This document shows positions 27,162 to 35,709 of a stretch of DNA of 64,000 nucleotides, one piece after another. The notes beneath the pieces are model-generated. The model worked only from the letters and a program-made list of their open reading frames with translations, searched no databases and was not told where the DNA came from. The position numbers and the translations under genes are program-made. The stretch is taken from contig NZ_CM001368.1 in assembly GCF_000177215.2 (NCBI RefSeq), positions 1,302,001 to 1,366,000 on the forward strand, given 5' to 3'. Source of the DNA: Solidesulfovibrio carbinoliphilus subsp. oakridgensis (GTDB lineage: Bacteria > Desulfobacterota > Desulfovibrionia > Desulfovibrionales > Desulfovibrionaceae). How positions within the stretch are numbered: the first letter of the stretch is position 1; each line of letters starts with the position of its first letter.

Positions 27162-28078
27162 TACGCCACCGCCTTGCGCATGAGGCTTATAAAAACCTCT
27201 TCGAGGTTGGAGGGAATCCGCCGAAAGGTGTGGGGCGGGGCCATAAAGGGCTTGAGGCTTGCTTCGAGGGCAGCTCCGTCCCGGCCGCTGACGTGGAGTG
27301 TGAGGCCAAAGGCCACCACCTGCTCGACCCCGGGCAGCCCCCGCAGCCTGTCGATGAGCCCGTAGAGTTCCGGCCCGGAGACCTCATAGGTGGCCAGCCC
27401 CTCGGCGGCCACGATCTCGGCCACCGAGCCCGTGGCCAGGAGATGGCCGTAGGCGATGTAGGCGAGCCGGTGGCACCGCTCGGCCTCGTCCATATAGTGG
27501 GTGGAAATAAGGGCGGTTATGCCCTCGCCGGCCAGCTTGTGGACCTCGTCCCAGAAATCCCGCCGGGCCATGGGATCGACGCCGGCGGTCGGCTCGTCGA
27601 GGAGCAGCAGCCTTGGCTCGTGGATCATGCAGGCGGAAAGGGCGAGGCGCTGCTTCCAGCCGCCGGAAAGCGTGCCGGCCAGCTGGTCCCGGAACCGGCC
27701 GAGATTCATGCGCTCGATGGTCCGGCCGATGGCCGCCTCCCGGCCGGCCACGCCGTACATGCGGGCAATGAAATCCAGGTTCTCCCGCACGGTCATGTCC
27801 TCGTACAGGGAAAATTTCTGCGACATGTAGCCCACGTGGGGCTTTATGCGCTCCGGCTCCTCGCGGACGTCGAACCCCAGGCAGGTGCCGTAGCCGTCGT
27901 CCGGACGCAACAGCCCGCAGAGCATGCGGATAAACGTCGTCTTGCCCGAGCCGTTTGGCCCGAGAAAGCCGTAGATCTCCCCGCGCGCCACCCGCATGTC
28001 GATGTGGTCGACCACGGTCTTTTTGCCGAAAATCTTGGTCAGGCCGGTGACGTCGATGACCGGCGCCTCCCCGCTCAT
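27161..28078 (-). CDS. ABC transporter ATP-binding protein (YbhF half-type)
   Basis: A 305-residue cytosolic ATPase that powers the neighbouring permease. It shows Walker A GPNGSGKTT, the Q-loop YMSQKFSLYEDMTV, the signature LSGGWKQRL, Walker B LLLLDEPTAGVD and the switch His in LISTHYMDEAERC. After about residue 215 comes the extra DrrA-like C-terminal segment. LSGGWKQ with Trp is common in the YbhF-type subset. ATG 28078 overlaps the hlyD stop by 4 bases. E. coli YbhF is a double-length fusion; this one is a single NBD. Confidence 0.93.
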   Translation of the reverse strand: MSGEAPVIDVTGLTKIFGKKTVVDHIDMRVARGEIYGFLGPNGSGKTTFIRMLCGLLRPDDGYGTCLGFDVREEPERIKPHVGYMSQKFSLYEDMTVRENLDFIARMYGVAGREAAIGRTIERMNLGRFRDQLAGTLSGGWKQRLALSACMIHEPRLLLLDEPTAGVDPMARRDFWDEVHKLAGEGITALISTHYMDEAERCHRLAYIAYGHLLATGSVAEIVAAEGLATYEVSGPELYGLIDRLRGLPGVEQVVAFGLTLHVSGRDGAALEASLKPFMAPPHTFRRIPSNLEEVFISLMRKAVA

Positions 28079-29106
28079 GAGCCGCCCGCCTTGCCGCCGT
28101 CCCCCGGGCCGGGAGCAGGGACCGGGACCGAGGCCGGAACCGAGGCCAGGGACACGTCCACCGGCTGGCCCGGGTGCAGGCGCGCGGCCACGTCCGGGGC
28201 AAAGACCGCCTCGACCATGATGACGAGCTTTTCCCGGAAATCCTGGCTGTAGATGACCGGCGGCGTGTATTCGACCGTGGGGGCGATGTAGGAAATCCTG
28301 GCCGCGACCGGCTCTTTGCCGCCGTCCCAGGAGACGCGGATGTCCTGGCCCCGGGAAAGCGCCCCGGCCACGGCTTCGGGCACGAAAAACCGGGCCTTGA
28401 CGTTTTCCGGCGGCAAGAGCGCCACCACCGGGCTGCCGGCCGCCACCCACTCGCCCCGGTAGTGGAGGGTGTCGTAGACCAGGCCGCCGACGCCGGCCCG
28501 CTGGGTCATCTGGTCGAGGTTCCACCGGGCCTGGCCCACGGCCTGTCGGGCCGCGTCCACGGCCGCCTGGGCGGCCCGGATCTGGTCCTCGCGGCTGGCC
28601 AGCCGGCCCGTGGCCAGCTTGGCTTCGAGGGACTTGACCTGTTCCTGGTCGGTGGACTGGGCGGTACGGGCGGCGTCGAGCTCTTCCTTGGCAATGGTCT
28701 TGCTGGCGTAGAGTCTGACCCGGCGGTCGTACTCCAACCGCGACAGGGACAGGGAGGCCTTTGCCCGGCGCAGATCGGCCGTGATCTGGTCGATCTCCTC
28801 GGGCCGCAACCCCTTCTCCTTGTCGCGCAGGTCGGATTCGGCCCGGCGCAGGTCCGCCTCGGCCAGGGCCAGGCTCCGGTCCTCATAACCGTGCTCCAGG
28901 GCATAGAGCGCCTGTCCGACCACGACGGTGTCGCCCCGGGCCACGGACAGGGTGTCCAGGCGGCCGGCGATCTTGCCGGCCACGTACACGAACTCCCCTT
29001 CCACATAGCCCTGCCAGACCGGCGGTTTTTCGGCTTCGCAGCCGGCCAGGCAGACAAGGCCCGACAGGAACAGGCACAGGGCCGGGAGCAGCCTAGGCAT
29101 CTTCAT
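28075..29106 (-). CDS. HlyD-family membrane fusion lipoprotein (YbhG-like)
   Basis: A 343-residue periplasmic adaptor that links an inner-membrane pump to an outer-membrane channel. The signal sequence ends with the lipobox LAGC (Cys23). The first lipoyl half (VAGKIAGRLDTLSVARGDTV) comes before a long coiled-coil hairpin (about residues 75-200) rich in Arg/Glu/Ala, and the second half follows (GLVYDTLHYRGEWVAAGSPV), then the beta-barrel and a Pro/Gly-rich tail. It overlaps the regulator gene by 14 bases and the ATPase by 4. Confidence 0.9.
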   Translation of the reverse strand: MKMPRLLPALCLFLSGLVCLAGCEAEKPPVWQGYVEGEFVYVAGKIAGRLDTLSVARGDTVVVGQALYALEHGYEDRSLALAEADLRRAESDLRDKEKGLRPEEIDQITADLRRAKASLSLSRLEYDRRVRLYASKTIAKEELDAARTAQSTDQEQVKSLEAKLATGRLASREDQIRAAQAAVDAARQAVGQARWNLDQMTQRAGVGGLVYDTLHYRGEWVAAGSPVVALLPPENVKARFFVPEAVAGALSRGQDIRVSWDGGKEPVAARISYIAPTVEYTPPVIYSQDFREKLVIMVEAVFAPDVAARLHPGQPVDVSLASVPASVPVPAPGPGDGGKAGGS

Positions 29107-29779
29107 GGTCGGCCTCCTCCAAGAATGCGGCCGCGCACGGCGGGCAGGCCGGGGGCTCGGAAGCCAGCCCCCGGCCCATGGTCTCGGCCAGGAAGTCGGC
29201 CACGCCGGCCAGGGGCAGGTCCAGGGAAAGTCCCAGGTCCCGGGCCGCGTCCGCGAACCGCCGGCGCAGGGGTTCGGACAGGCTGTAGACGATGAGCGTG
29301 CCGACCAGCGCCAGGTGGACGAAGACGGGCTCGGCCGGGCGCAGGCTCCCGTCCGCCACGCCCCGGGCCAGGATGTCGCGGGTCACGGTGAAGATGCGCC
29401 GGAACTCGGCCAGGGCGGCGGCCGGCATGTGGGCCCCGCCCGAGGCCATCTCCAGGGCCATGATGCGCGGCAGCATGGGCAGGCGGGCGAAAAGCCCGGC
29501 CATGGCCCGGGCCAGGGCGCCAAGGGCCTGGCCCGGATCGCCGCCCTGGGCCACGGCCTCCTCGAGGGTCCCGGCCACCTGGGCGAACAGGCGCAGGAGC
29601 ACGGCCTCGTAGAGCTTTTCCTTGTTGCCGACATGGTAATAGAGCCCGGCCTTGTTGACCCCGGCCCGCCGGGCGATGGCCTCGACCTTGGCCCCGGAGA
29701 ATCCCACCCGGCCGAATTCCTCGGCCGCGGCCTCCAAAATCCGCGTCAGCACGGTGGCTGCTTCCTCGATATCGCCCAT
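29093..29779 (-). CDS. TetR-family regulator of the efflux operon
   Basis: A 228-residue repressor. The N-terminal helix-turn-helix reads ILEAAAEEFGRVGFSGAKVE then IARRAGVNKAGLYYHVGNKE, a strong TetR signature, and the C terminus (DUF1956-like) would bind a ligand. It is the first gene of the operon and overlaps hlyD by 14 bases. Two inverted repeats lie directly upstream of its start (29780-29820), so it very likely represses its own operon. The gene order tetR-hlyD-ATPase-permease matches cecR(ybiH)-ybhGFSR of enterobacteria. Confidence 0.88.
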   Translation of the reverse strand: MGDIEEAATVLTRILEAAAEEFGRVGFSGAKVEAIARRAGVNKAGLYYHVGNKEKLYEAVLLRLFAQVAGTLEEAVAQGGDPGQALGALARAMAGLFARLPMLPRIMALEMASGGAHMPAAALAEFRRIFTVTRDILARGVADGSLRPAEPVFVHLALVGTLIVYSLSEPLRRRFADAARDLGLSLDLPLAGVADFLAETMGRGLASEPPACPPCAAAFLEEADHEDA

Positions 29780-29820
29780 TTGGTTGAACCTCTTTTTTCA
29801 ACCAAACGGTTAAACCGTTT
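29780..29820. promoter_or_regulatory. probable TetR operator
   Basis: Two perfect inverted repeats overlap: TTGGTTGAA (29780-29788) with TTCAACCAA (29797-29805), and the 17-bp palindrome AAACGGTT-A-AACCGTTT (29804-29820). They lie between the divergent tetR and mlaE genes, touching the tetR start codon, so binding could control both transcripts. Confidence 0.7.
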
Positions 29821-29916
29821 CGTCTGGATCGTCAAGGAGAGGAAGCGGGCCAAGGCCGCTTCCCATTCGGATTAAAGCAGTGTAACCCATGGCCCGGCGG
29901 GCCGGAGATGGCTCCC

Positions 29917-30741
29917 ATGCCGCGCCCGAACACCATGACCCAAGCCCTTGCCCTTCTCCTCTCGCCCATTGCCGCCCTCGGCCGGGCCGTGCTGTCCCTG
30001 GTGGCCGAGCTCGGCGGCCTTTGCATTTTCATGGGCAAGGGGCTTTGGCGCATCGTTTTTCCCTCGCCCGCCTGGCGCAAGATCGTGCAGCAGGTCTACT
30101 TCATCGGCGTCAAGTCGGTGTTCGTCATCGTGCTGATCGGCCTGTTCACGGGCATGGTGCTCGGCCTCCAGGGCTACTACACCCTGGTCAAATTCGGCTC
30201 CGAAGGGCTTCTGGGCGCGGCCGTGGCCCTGTCCATCATCCGGGAGCTCGGGCCGGTCCTGACCGCCATCATGATCACGGGCCGGGCCGGGTCGTCCATG
30301 GCCGCCGAGATCGGCATCATGCGCATCTCCGAGCAGATCGACGCCCTTTCGACCATGGGCATAAATCCCCTGCGGTTCTTGATCGCCCCCCGGCTGGCCG
30401 CCTCGCTCGTCTGCTTTCCGCTGCTGACCGCCATCTTCGACGTGGTCGGCATCGGCGGCGGCTATCTGACGGGCGTGGTGCTCCTCGGCATCAATCCCGG
30501 GGTTTATTTCGACCGCATCGACAGTACGGTGGAACTTGGCGACGTGACCGGCGGTTTTGTCAAATCCCTGGTCTTCGCCCTGCTCGTGGCGGCCATTTGC
30601 TGCTTCGAGGGCTATTTCACCCACACCAGGCGCGAGGGGTTCGGGGCCAAGGGCGTGAGTCTGGCCACCACTTCGGCCGTGGTCCTGTCGTGCATCACCA
30701 TTTTGGTGGCAGACTACGTCCTGACCTCTTTTCTGCTGTGA
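29917..30741 (+). CDS. mlaE: MlaE-type phospholipid transport permease
   Basis: A 274-residue inner-membrane permease of the Mla system that moves phospholipids between the inner and outer membranes. The MlaE/YrbE core is clear: FIGVKSVFVIVLIGLFTGMV, LVKFGSEGLLGAAVALSIIR, then ELGPVLTAIMITGRAGSSMA and AEIGIMRISEQIDAL. ATG 29917 was chosen because GGAG lies 9 nt before it; the frame also has an ATG at 29908, too close to that GGAG. A hairpin (29841-29848/29856-29863) lies in the leader. No mlaF ATPase gene lies nearby, although MlaE needs one. Confidence 0.93.
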   Translation: MPRPNTMTQALALLLSPIAALGRAVLSLVAELGGLCIFMGKGLWRIVFPSPAWRKIVQQVYFIGVKSVFVIVLIGLFTGMVLGLQGYYTLVKFGSEGLLGAAVALSIIRELGPVLTAIMITGRAGSSMAAEIGIMRISEQIDALSTMGINPLRFLIAPRLAASLVCFPLLTAIFDVVGIGGGYLTGVVLLGINPGVYFDRIDSTVELGDVTGGFVKSLVFALLVAAICCFEGYFTHTRREGFGAKGVSLATTSAVVLSCITILVADYVLTSFLL

Positions 30742-30799
30742 CGCCAGGCGGGCCAACCGTGTTGCATCTCAGGCGGGTTCGCCGTAAAAGGCCGGTGAC

Positions 30800-31249
30800 A
30801 TGAAAAAATATGCCATGGAAACCACGGTCGGGGTCTTCGTCCTGGCGGGCCTCTTGTGCGTGGCCTACCTGACCGTCAAGCTCGGCAAACTCGACGTCTT
30901 CGGCGGCGACAGCTATCCGCTGGTGGCCCGGTTCAAGGACGTGACGGGCCTCAAAAGCGGGGCGTACGTGGAAATGGCCGGCGTGCGCATCGGCCGGGTC
31001 TCGGCCGTCGCCCTCGACCCCAAGGACAATATGGCCCTGGTCACCTTGGAGATCCAAAACGGCGTGCGCCTCACAGACGATTCCATCGCCTCCATCAAGA
31101 CCAGCGGGCTTATCGGCGACAAGTTCGTCAAGGTCTCCCCGGGCGGCTCGGACGACGTCCTCAAACCCGGCGGCACCATTGTCGAGACCGAGGCCTCGGT
31201 CGATCTCGGCGACCTCATCGGCAAATACGTTTTTGGCGGCGTCAAATAG
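30800..31249 (+). CDS. mlaD: MlaD (MCE-domain) phospholipid-binding protein
   Basis: A 149-residue membrane-anchored protein with one N-terminal helix (TVGVFVLAGLLCVAYLTVKL) and one MCE domain (YPLVARFKDVTGLKSGAYV to IGDKFVKVSPGG). In the Mla complex it forms a hexameric ring in the periplasm around MlaE and passes phospholipids to MlaC. It is close in length to E. coli MlaD (183) but lacks much of the C-terminal tail. It begins 58 bases after mlaE and is part of the same operon. Confidence 0.93.
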   Translation: MKKYAMETTVGVFVLAGLLCVAYLTVKLGKLDVFGGDSYPLVARFKDVTGLKSGAYVEMAGVRIGRVSAVALDPKDNMALVTLEIQNGVRLTDDSIASIKTSGLIGDKFVKVSPGGSDDVLKPGGTIVETEASVDLGDLIGKYVFGGVK

Positions 31250-31298
31250 CAAAAGACCCGCCGCTTCCGACCCTCTAGCCCACCGATGGAACCGTCGT

Positions 31299-31889
31299 AT
31301 GAACCGTATCCTTTCCCGCTTCTGTCTGATGCTGCTCCTTGTGGCCGCAACCGCCTCCCCCGTCCGGGCCGGGCAGGCGACCGAAACGCTGAGTTCCTCC
31401 GTGGATCGGATCATCAGCCTGCTGGCTGACCCGGCCTACAAGAATCCGGACACCCGGCCGGCCATGCGGACCAAGCTCATCAGTGTCATTGACGGCATCT
31501 TCGACATGACGGAACTGTCCCGCCGGGCCCTCGGCGCGGACTGGAACAAATTTTCGCCCGACCAGCAGACCCGTTTCGTGGCCGCCTTCGGCCAACTGTT
31601 GCAGAACACTTACCTTGACAAAATCGAGAGCTACACCGATGAAAAGGTGCAGTATCTCAAGGAGCAGGCACTCGGGAGCGGCAAGGCCGAGGTGGACACC
31701 AAGGTCGTCGGCAAAGGGAAGGAAATTCCCATTGCCTACCGTCTCGTGGATCGCGGCGGCTGGAAGGTCTACGACGTGGTGATCGAGGGCGTGAGTCTGG
31801 TGCAGAACTACCGCAGCCAGTTCGGCCAGATTCTGGTCAACGAGAGCCCGGATGCCCTGATCGCCAGGATCGCCGCCAAAAGATCCTGA
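31299..31889 (+). CDS. mlaC: MlaC periplasmic phospholipid carrier
   Basis: A 196-residue protein with a signal peptide (MNRILSRFCLMLLLVAATAS, cleavage near PVRA) and the MlaC/Ttg2D fold: IDGIFDMTELSRRALGADWN, FVAAFGQLLQNTYLDKIESY, VPIAYRLVDR-like core (IPIAYRLVDRGGWKVYDVVI) and GVSLVQNYRSQFGQIL. It shuttles phospholipids across the periplasm between MlaA and MlaD. The frame is open upstream, but the signal peptide sets the start at 31299. It is spaced 49 bases after mlaD. Confidence 0.92.
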   Translation: MNRILSRFCLMLLLVAATASPVRAGQATETLSSSVDRIISLLADPAYKNPDTRPAMRTKLISVIDGIFDMTELSRRALGADWNKFSPDQQTRFVAAFGQLLQNTYLDKIESYTDEKVQYLKEQALGSGKAEVDTKVVGKGKEIPIAYRLVDRGGWKVYDVVIEGVSLVQNYRSQFGQILVNESPDALIARIAAKRS

Positions 31890-31992
31890 TCCGAGAGCAG
31901 GTTGCCTCGAAACAGGCCAAGCCGGAAAGCGACATAAGCCGGGCCCGACCCACGCCCGATCATCCAACGGACCAACCCGCCGGGGAGAGTTC

Positions 31993-32868
31993 ATGACCGC
32001 CACCACGCCACGAAACCTCGTCCTGATCCTGCTTGCCGTAACGGTCCTTGGAACTTCCGGCTGCAACGCCCGCAACCAGACCGCCAAGGGTTTCGACCAG
32101 GCGGCGGCCCCGACCCAGGCGCCCGCGGCTCCGGCCGCCTCCATGCCCGCCCCGTCGCCGGCCGCCACCCCGGCCGCGGCCCCCCTGGACGACGACGACG
32201 CGCCCGGAACCTACGCCGAAACGCCGCCCGCGCCCGTGGCCGATCCGCTCTATGGCTGGAACAAGTTCTGGTTCACCTTCAACCACTACTTCTACAGCGG
32301 GCTCATGCGTCCCATTTCCACGGGCTACAGCTACGTGGTGCCCCGGATGGTCCGCACCGGACTGGCCAACGCCTACACGAACTTCACCTTCCCCATCCGT
32401 TTCATAAACTCGCTCCTCCAGCTCGACTTCACCAAGGCGTCGCGCGAATTCGGCCGTTTCATGCTCAACAGCACCCTCGGCATCGGCGGTCTGGTGGACG
32501 TGGCCAAATCCGACCCCAACCTCCAGCCCGGCAACGAGGACTTCGGCCAAACCCTTGGCCATTACGGCATCGGCGACGGGTTCTACATCGTGTGGCCGCT
32601 CCTTGGCCCCTCGACCCTGCGCGACACCGTGGGCCTGGCCGGCGACGCCGCCGCCAATCCGCTCACCTGGATATTCAGCCCCTTCGCCGTGTACGACGAC
32701 GGCTACAATCCCTGGTTCTGGCCCTATGTCATCAAGGCCAGCGACGTGTTCAACCGCCTGCCCGAGACGCTCGAGAACTACGACAGCGTGGTCAAGCCGG
32801 CCATCGACCCGTACAGCGCGGTCAAAGACGCCTACATCCAGTACCGCCGCAACGCGGTCTCGCAGTAA
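31993..32868 (+). CDS. mlaA: MlaA/VacJ outer-membrane lipoprotein
   Basis: A 291-residue lipoprotein with lipobox TSGC (Cys24), followed by a ~50-residue Ala/Pro-rich linker that is longer than in E. coli MlaA. The VacJ domain starts at DPLYGWNKFWFTFNHYFYSG and includes FTFPIRFINSLLQLDFTKA, TLGIGGLVDVAKSD and PFAVYDDGYNPWFWPYV. It removes phospholipids from the outer leaflet to keep lipid asymmetry. It ends the mla operon and is followed by a terminator. GGGGAGAG lies about 4 nt before the start. Confidence 0.93.
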   Translation: MTATTPRNLVLILLAVTVLGTSGCNARNQTAKGFDQAAAPTQAPAAPAASMPAPSPAATPAAAPLDDDDAPGTYAETPPAPVADPLYGWNKFWFTFNHYFYSGLMRPISTGYSYVVPRMVRTGLANAYTNFTFPIRFINSLLQLDFTKASREFGRFMLNSTLGIGGLVDVAKSDPNLQPGNEDFGQTLGHYGIGDGFYIVWPLLGPSTLRDTVGLAGDAAANPLTWIFSPFAVYDDGYNPWFWPYVIKASDVFNRLPETLENYDSVVKPAIDPYSAVKDAYIQYRRNAVSQ

Positions 32869-32879
32869 CCTGCCTCCCG

Positions 32880-32911
32880 CCGCCGCCGCGCCCCGCGCGG
32901 CGGCGGTTTTT
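32880..32911 (+). terminator. intrinsic terminator of the mla operon
   Basis: An 11-bp perfect stem CCGCCGCCGCG (32880-32890)/CGCGGCGGCGG (32896-32906), a 5-nt loop and TTTTT (32907-32911). The AraC-type gene begins 2 bases after the T-tract, so that gene needs either read-through or a promoter inside mlaA. Confidence 0.9.
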
Positions 32912-32912
32912 C

Positions 32913-33770
32913 ATGCCGGACGACGCACAACCAATTTCTCCCGGCCCCGCCGCCACCGCCTGCCGCCTGCCCCTGTGTCCGGACGCCCTGGCCCTTTACG
33001 CCAGCTACCGCAACCACCGGTTTTCCCGCCACGCCCACGAGGGCTACGCCCTTGGCGTCATCGAGGCCGGGGCCCTGGCCTTCCGCTACCGGGGAAGCCG
33101 GCTGGTGGCTCCGGCCGGGGCCGTCAACCTGGTCCAGCCCGGCGTGCCCCACGACGGCGAACCGGCCGGGGACGACGGGTGGCGCTACCGCATGCTCTAC
33201 CTGCCGGCCGCCCTCCTCTCCATGGTGCTGCCGGACGGGGCCCCGCTCCCCCATTTCCGGCCCGGGGTCATCGAGGACCCGCTGCTCGCCGCCCGCGTGG
33301 CCGACACCCACCGCCTGCTCATGGACGCCGCAGCCAGCCAGCTCGCCCGGGAAACCGCCCTGCTCGCGCTCCTCGCTCTGTGGACCGGGCGGCACGCCGA
33401 CGACCGGCCGGCCTCGCCGCCGGTCGGGCCGGAACCCCGGGCCGTGCGGCTTGTCCTCGATCTCCTGGCCGCCCGGTTCGCCGAGAACCTGAGCCTCCAC
33501 GACCTGGCCCGGGAGGCCGGGCTTTCCCCGTGGCACCTGTCCCGGGTCGTGGCCCGCCACACCGGCCTTTCGCCCCACGCCCACCAGCGCGAGTGCCGGC
33601 TGCGGGCGGCCCGGCGCGCCCTGGCCGGGCCGGACCGGCTGGCCGACATCGCGGCCATGGCCGGCTTTGCCGACCAGAGCCACCTGACCCGGGCCTTTGC
33701 GGCCCGTTTCGGCCTGTCCCCCGGGGCCTACCGCAAGATCGTTCAAAACACCTCCGCCCTTCCCGGCTAG
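32913..33770 (+). CDS. AraC-family transcriptional regulator
   Basis: A 285-residue regulator. The N-terminal ~150 residues form a cupin-like sensor domain (SYRNHRFSRHAHEGYALGVI then LVQPGVPHDGEPA), and the C-terminal ~100 residues have two helix-turn-helix motifs (NLSLHDLAREAGLSPWHLSR and ADIAAMAGFADQSHLTRAF). AraC proteins of this type often control a neighbouring exporter; here an EamA transporter follows 34 bases later. There is no clear Shine-Dalgarno site at ATG 32913, which sits directly after the terminator T-tract. Confidence 0.87.
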   Translation: MPDDAQPISPGPAATACRLPLCPDALALYASYRNHRFSRHAHEGYALGVIEAGALAFRYRGSRLVAPAGAVNLVQPGVPHDGEPAGDDGWRYRMLYLPAALLSMVLPDGAPLPHFRPGVIEDPLLAARVADTHRLLMDAAASQLARETALLALLALWTGRHADDRPASPPVGPEPRAVRLVLDLLAARFAENLSLHDLAREAGLSPWHLSRVVARHTGLSPHAHQRECRLRAARRALAGPDRLADIAAMAGFADQSHLTRAFAARFGLSPGAYRKIVQNTSALPG

Positions 33771-33804
33771 GCTTGGCCCGGTTGTTTCCAACGGAGGTGT
33801 CCCC

Positions 33805-34723
33805 ATGCCGTCACGCGCCAAAGCCGTGGCCGCCCTGGTTGCGGCCATGGTCCTGGTCGGATCGTCGGTGGCCGTGGGCCGGGTGCTGGTCGCCGCCCTG
33901 CCGCTTTATTTCGCGTCCATGGTCCGGTTCGCCCTGGCCGCGGCCGTGCTGGCCCCCCTGGTCCTCCTGGTCGAGGGCCGCCTGCCGCGCCTGTCCCTGC
34001 GGACGCTGGCCCTCTTGTCCGCCCAGGCCCTTTGCGGCTCCTTTCTCTTCACGGTCTGTCTGCTGACCGGCCTGCGCCTGACCGGTGCGGCCGAGGCCGG
34101 GGTAGTGGCCGCGGCCACGCCGGCGGCCGTGGCCCTTCTGGGCCGGCTTTTTTTCCGCGACCGGCTGTCTGCCCGCTCCATGGCCGGCATTGCGGCCACC
34201 GTGGCCGGCATCGCCGTCCTTCAGGCCGGAAGCGGCCCGGGATCCGGCCCGTCGCCGCTCCTTGGCAACGGGCTGGTGCTTTGCGCCGTGGGATTCGAGG
34301 CGGTCTTCCTGCTCCTGCGCCGGGCCGTGGACCAGCCCCTGACGCCCCTTGGCGCGGCCTTGGCGGTCTCGGTCCTGGGGCTGGCCTTTTTCCTGCCGCC
34401 GGGCCTTTGGGAGGCGGCGGACCTGCCGGGCGCGGCCCTGACGCCGGCCGCCCTGGCCGCCCTGGCCTACTACGGCCTGGGTGTCACGGCCGCGGCCTAC
34501 ATGCTGTGGTTTTACGGCGTGGTGCGGGTGGACGCAGCCACGGCCGGGGTGGCCACCGGCGTCATGCCGGTGGCGGCCCTGGCCTTTGCGGCCGGACTGT
34601 GCGGGGAACGGGTCGGCTGGCCGGCACTTGGCGGCTGCGCCGGGGTGCTGGCCGGCATCCTGTGCCTGGCCCTCGGCGGGGAAGGAAAAAAGGCGGGGGC
34701 AACGGACCGGGCCGCCCTCCTGA
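33805..34723 (+). CDS. EamA/DMT-family metabolite exporter, frame uncertain at the end
   Basis: Ten hydrophobic segments of the drug/metabolite transporter fold are present: two EamA repeats, the first from AALVAAMVLVGSSVAVGRVL, the second from GNGLVLCAVGFEAVFLLLRR to VLAGILCLALGG. ACGGAGG 8 nt upstream fixes ATG 33805. The frame in which the repeats lie has no stop after the last helix; it runs on to 36288, antisense to the next genes. A single-base change near the run of As at 34685-34690 would move into a frame that stops at 34723, giving about 305 residues, the usual family length, exactly before a hairpin. The end given here assumes that shift; it may be a sequencing error or a real mutation. 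Confidence 0.72.
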
Positions 34724-34739
34724 CGGAAGGACGGCCCGG
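34707..34739. terminator. hairpin between convergent genes
   Basis: CCGGGCCG (34707-34714) pairs perfectly with CGGCCCGG (34732-34739). It lies between the transporter gene and the convergent SPOR lipoprotein gene. There is no T-tract on either strand. Confidence 0.45.
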
Positions 34740-34746
34740 CTCCGGA

Positions 34747-35667
34747 TCAGGAACCGGCGCTCTTGGGCGGCGGCACGTACCCGTCCGGAAGCGGCGGGGC
34801 CGGCTCCACCACGGGCGGGGCGTAGCGGACCTTGCCCGGGGCCGGCTCCACGGCCCGGGGCGCGACCGGGGACTTGGCCGGAGCGGACGACGCTGCCGGC
34901 GCGGCCGGTGCGGCGGCCGGCTTGGCGGCGGGCTTGCCCGAGGGCTTGGCGGCCGGCGCGGAACCGGCCGGCCGTTCCTCGGCCAGACGGGGCTCGGTCA
35001 CGCCGACGGCCAGCAGTTCGGCCTCGAGTTCGGCCCGGCTGCCTTCCTTGACGGCATAGACCCGGTAAAAGGCCTTGTTGTTGAGTTTGCCCGGCTCCAT
35101 GCGCGCCCCGAAGCCCTTGCTCTCCAGGGAGGCCACCAGTTCCTTGGCCTTTTCCGGGTGGGCGAAGTTGCCGACCTGGAAGGTGAAGAGGGCCCGCTCG
35201 CCGGCGGCGGCCGGCGCGCCAGCGGGAGCGGCCGGGGGTGCCGGCGCGGCCTGGGACCCGGAAAGGGCCTCGGGCGCGGCCACGGCCGCTCCCGCCGGCT
35301 GGGGCGCCGGGGCCGGCGTCTCGGGCGCGACCGGAGCCGGGGTGAAGGGCTTTGGCGTATGGGCCTGGGGTCCGGCCGGGGCCGGAGCCACGACCGGCGG
35401 CGCGTAGGTCGAAGCCGGCGCGGCCGGTGGCGGCGCATAGGCCGGAGGCGGCGGCGCGTAGGCCGGGGCCGGCGGGGGCGGGGCCGGAGGCGGCGGGGGC
35501 GGCGCATAGGCCGGCGGCGGGGGCGGCGGCGGTGTCCGGGACCAGCCCGTGTCGCTTGGAGACTCCGGTGCCGGGTGGCCCAGGATCTCCTTTTCAAAAG
35601 ACTTGTCCGCGGCGCATCCGGCAAGGCCCAGGGCCAGCAGGACCGACGCGGTGATCAGACGCCGCAT
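34747..35667 (-). CDS. SPOR-domain lipoprotein with proline-rich region
   Basis: A 306-residue lipoprotein with the lipobox LAGC (Cys18). Residues 45-150 are low-complexity, with repeated PPPPAYAP-type units that would span the periplasm or peptidoglycan. A SPOR domain follows (ALFTFQVGNFAHPEKAKELV to KAFYRVYAVKEGSRAELEAE), which binds denuded glycan strands, often at the division site. An Ala/Pro/Lys-rich tail ends the protein. The likely role is in cell division or envelope maintenance; context with an L,D-transpeptidase and an NlpC/P60 hydrolase nearby supports cell-wall work. Confidence 0.82.
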   Translation of the reverse strand: MRRLITASVLLALGLAGCAADKSFEKEILGHPAPESPSDTGWSRTPPPPPPPAYAPPPPPPAPPPPAPAYAPPPPAYAPPPAAPASTYAPPVVAPAPAGPQAHTPKPFTPAPVAPETPAPAPQPAGAAVAAPEALSGSQAAPAPPAAPAGAPAAAGERALFTFQVGNFAHPEKAKELVASLESKGFGARMEPGKLNNKAFYRVYAVKEGSRAELEAELLAVGVTEPRLAEERPAGSAPAAKPSGKPAAKPAAAPAAPAASSAPAKSPVAPRAVEPAPGKVRYAPPVVEPAPPLPDGYVPPPKSAGS

Positions 35668-35709
35668 AGGGCGACTCCTTTCTCGTGTGGGGTTGGCGGG
35701 GACGGACGG

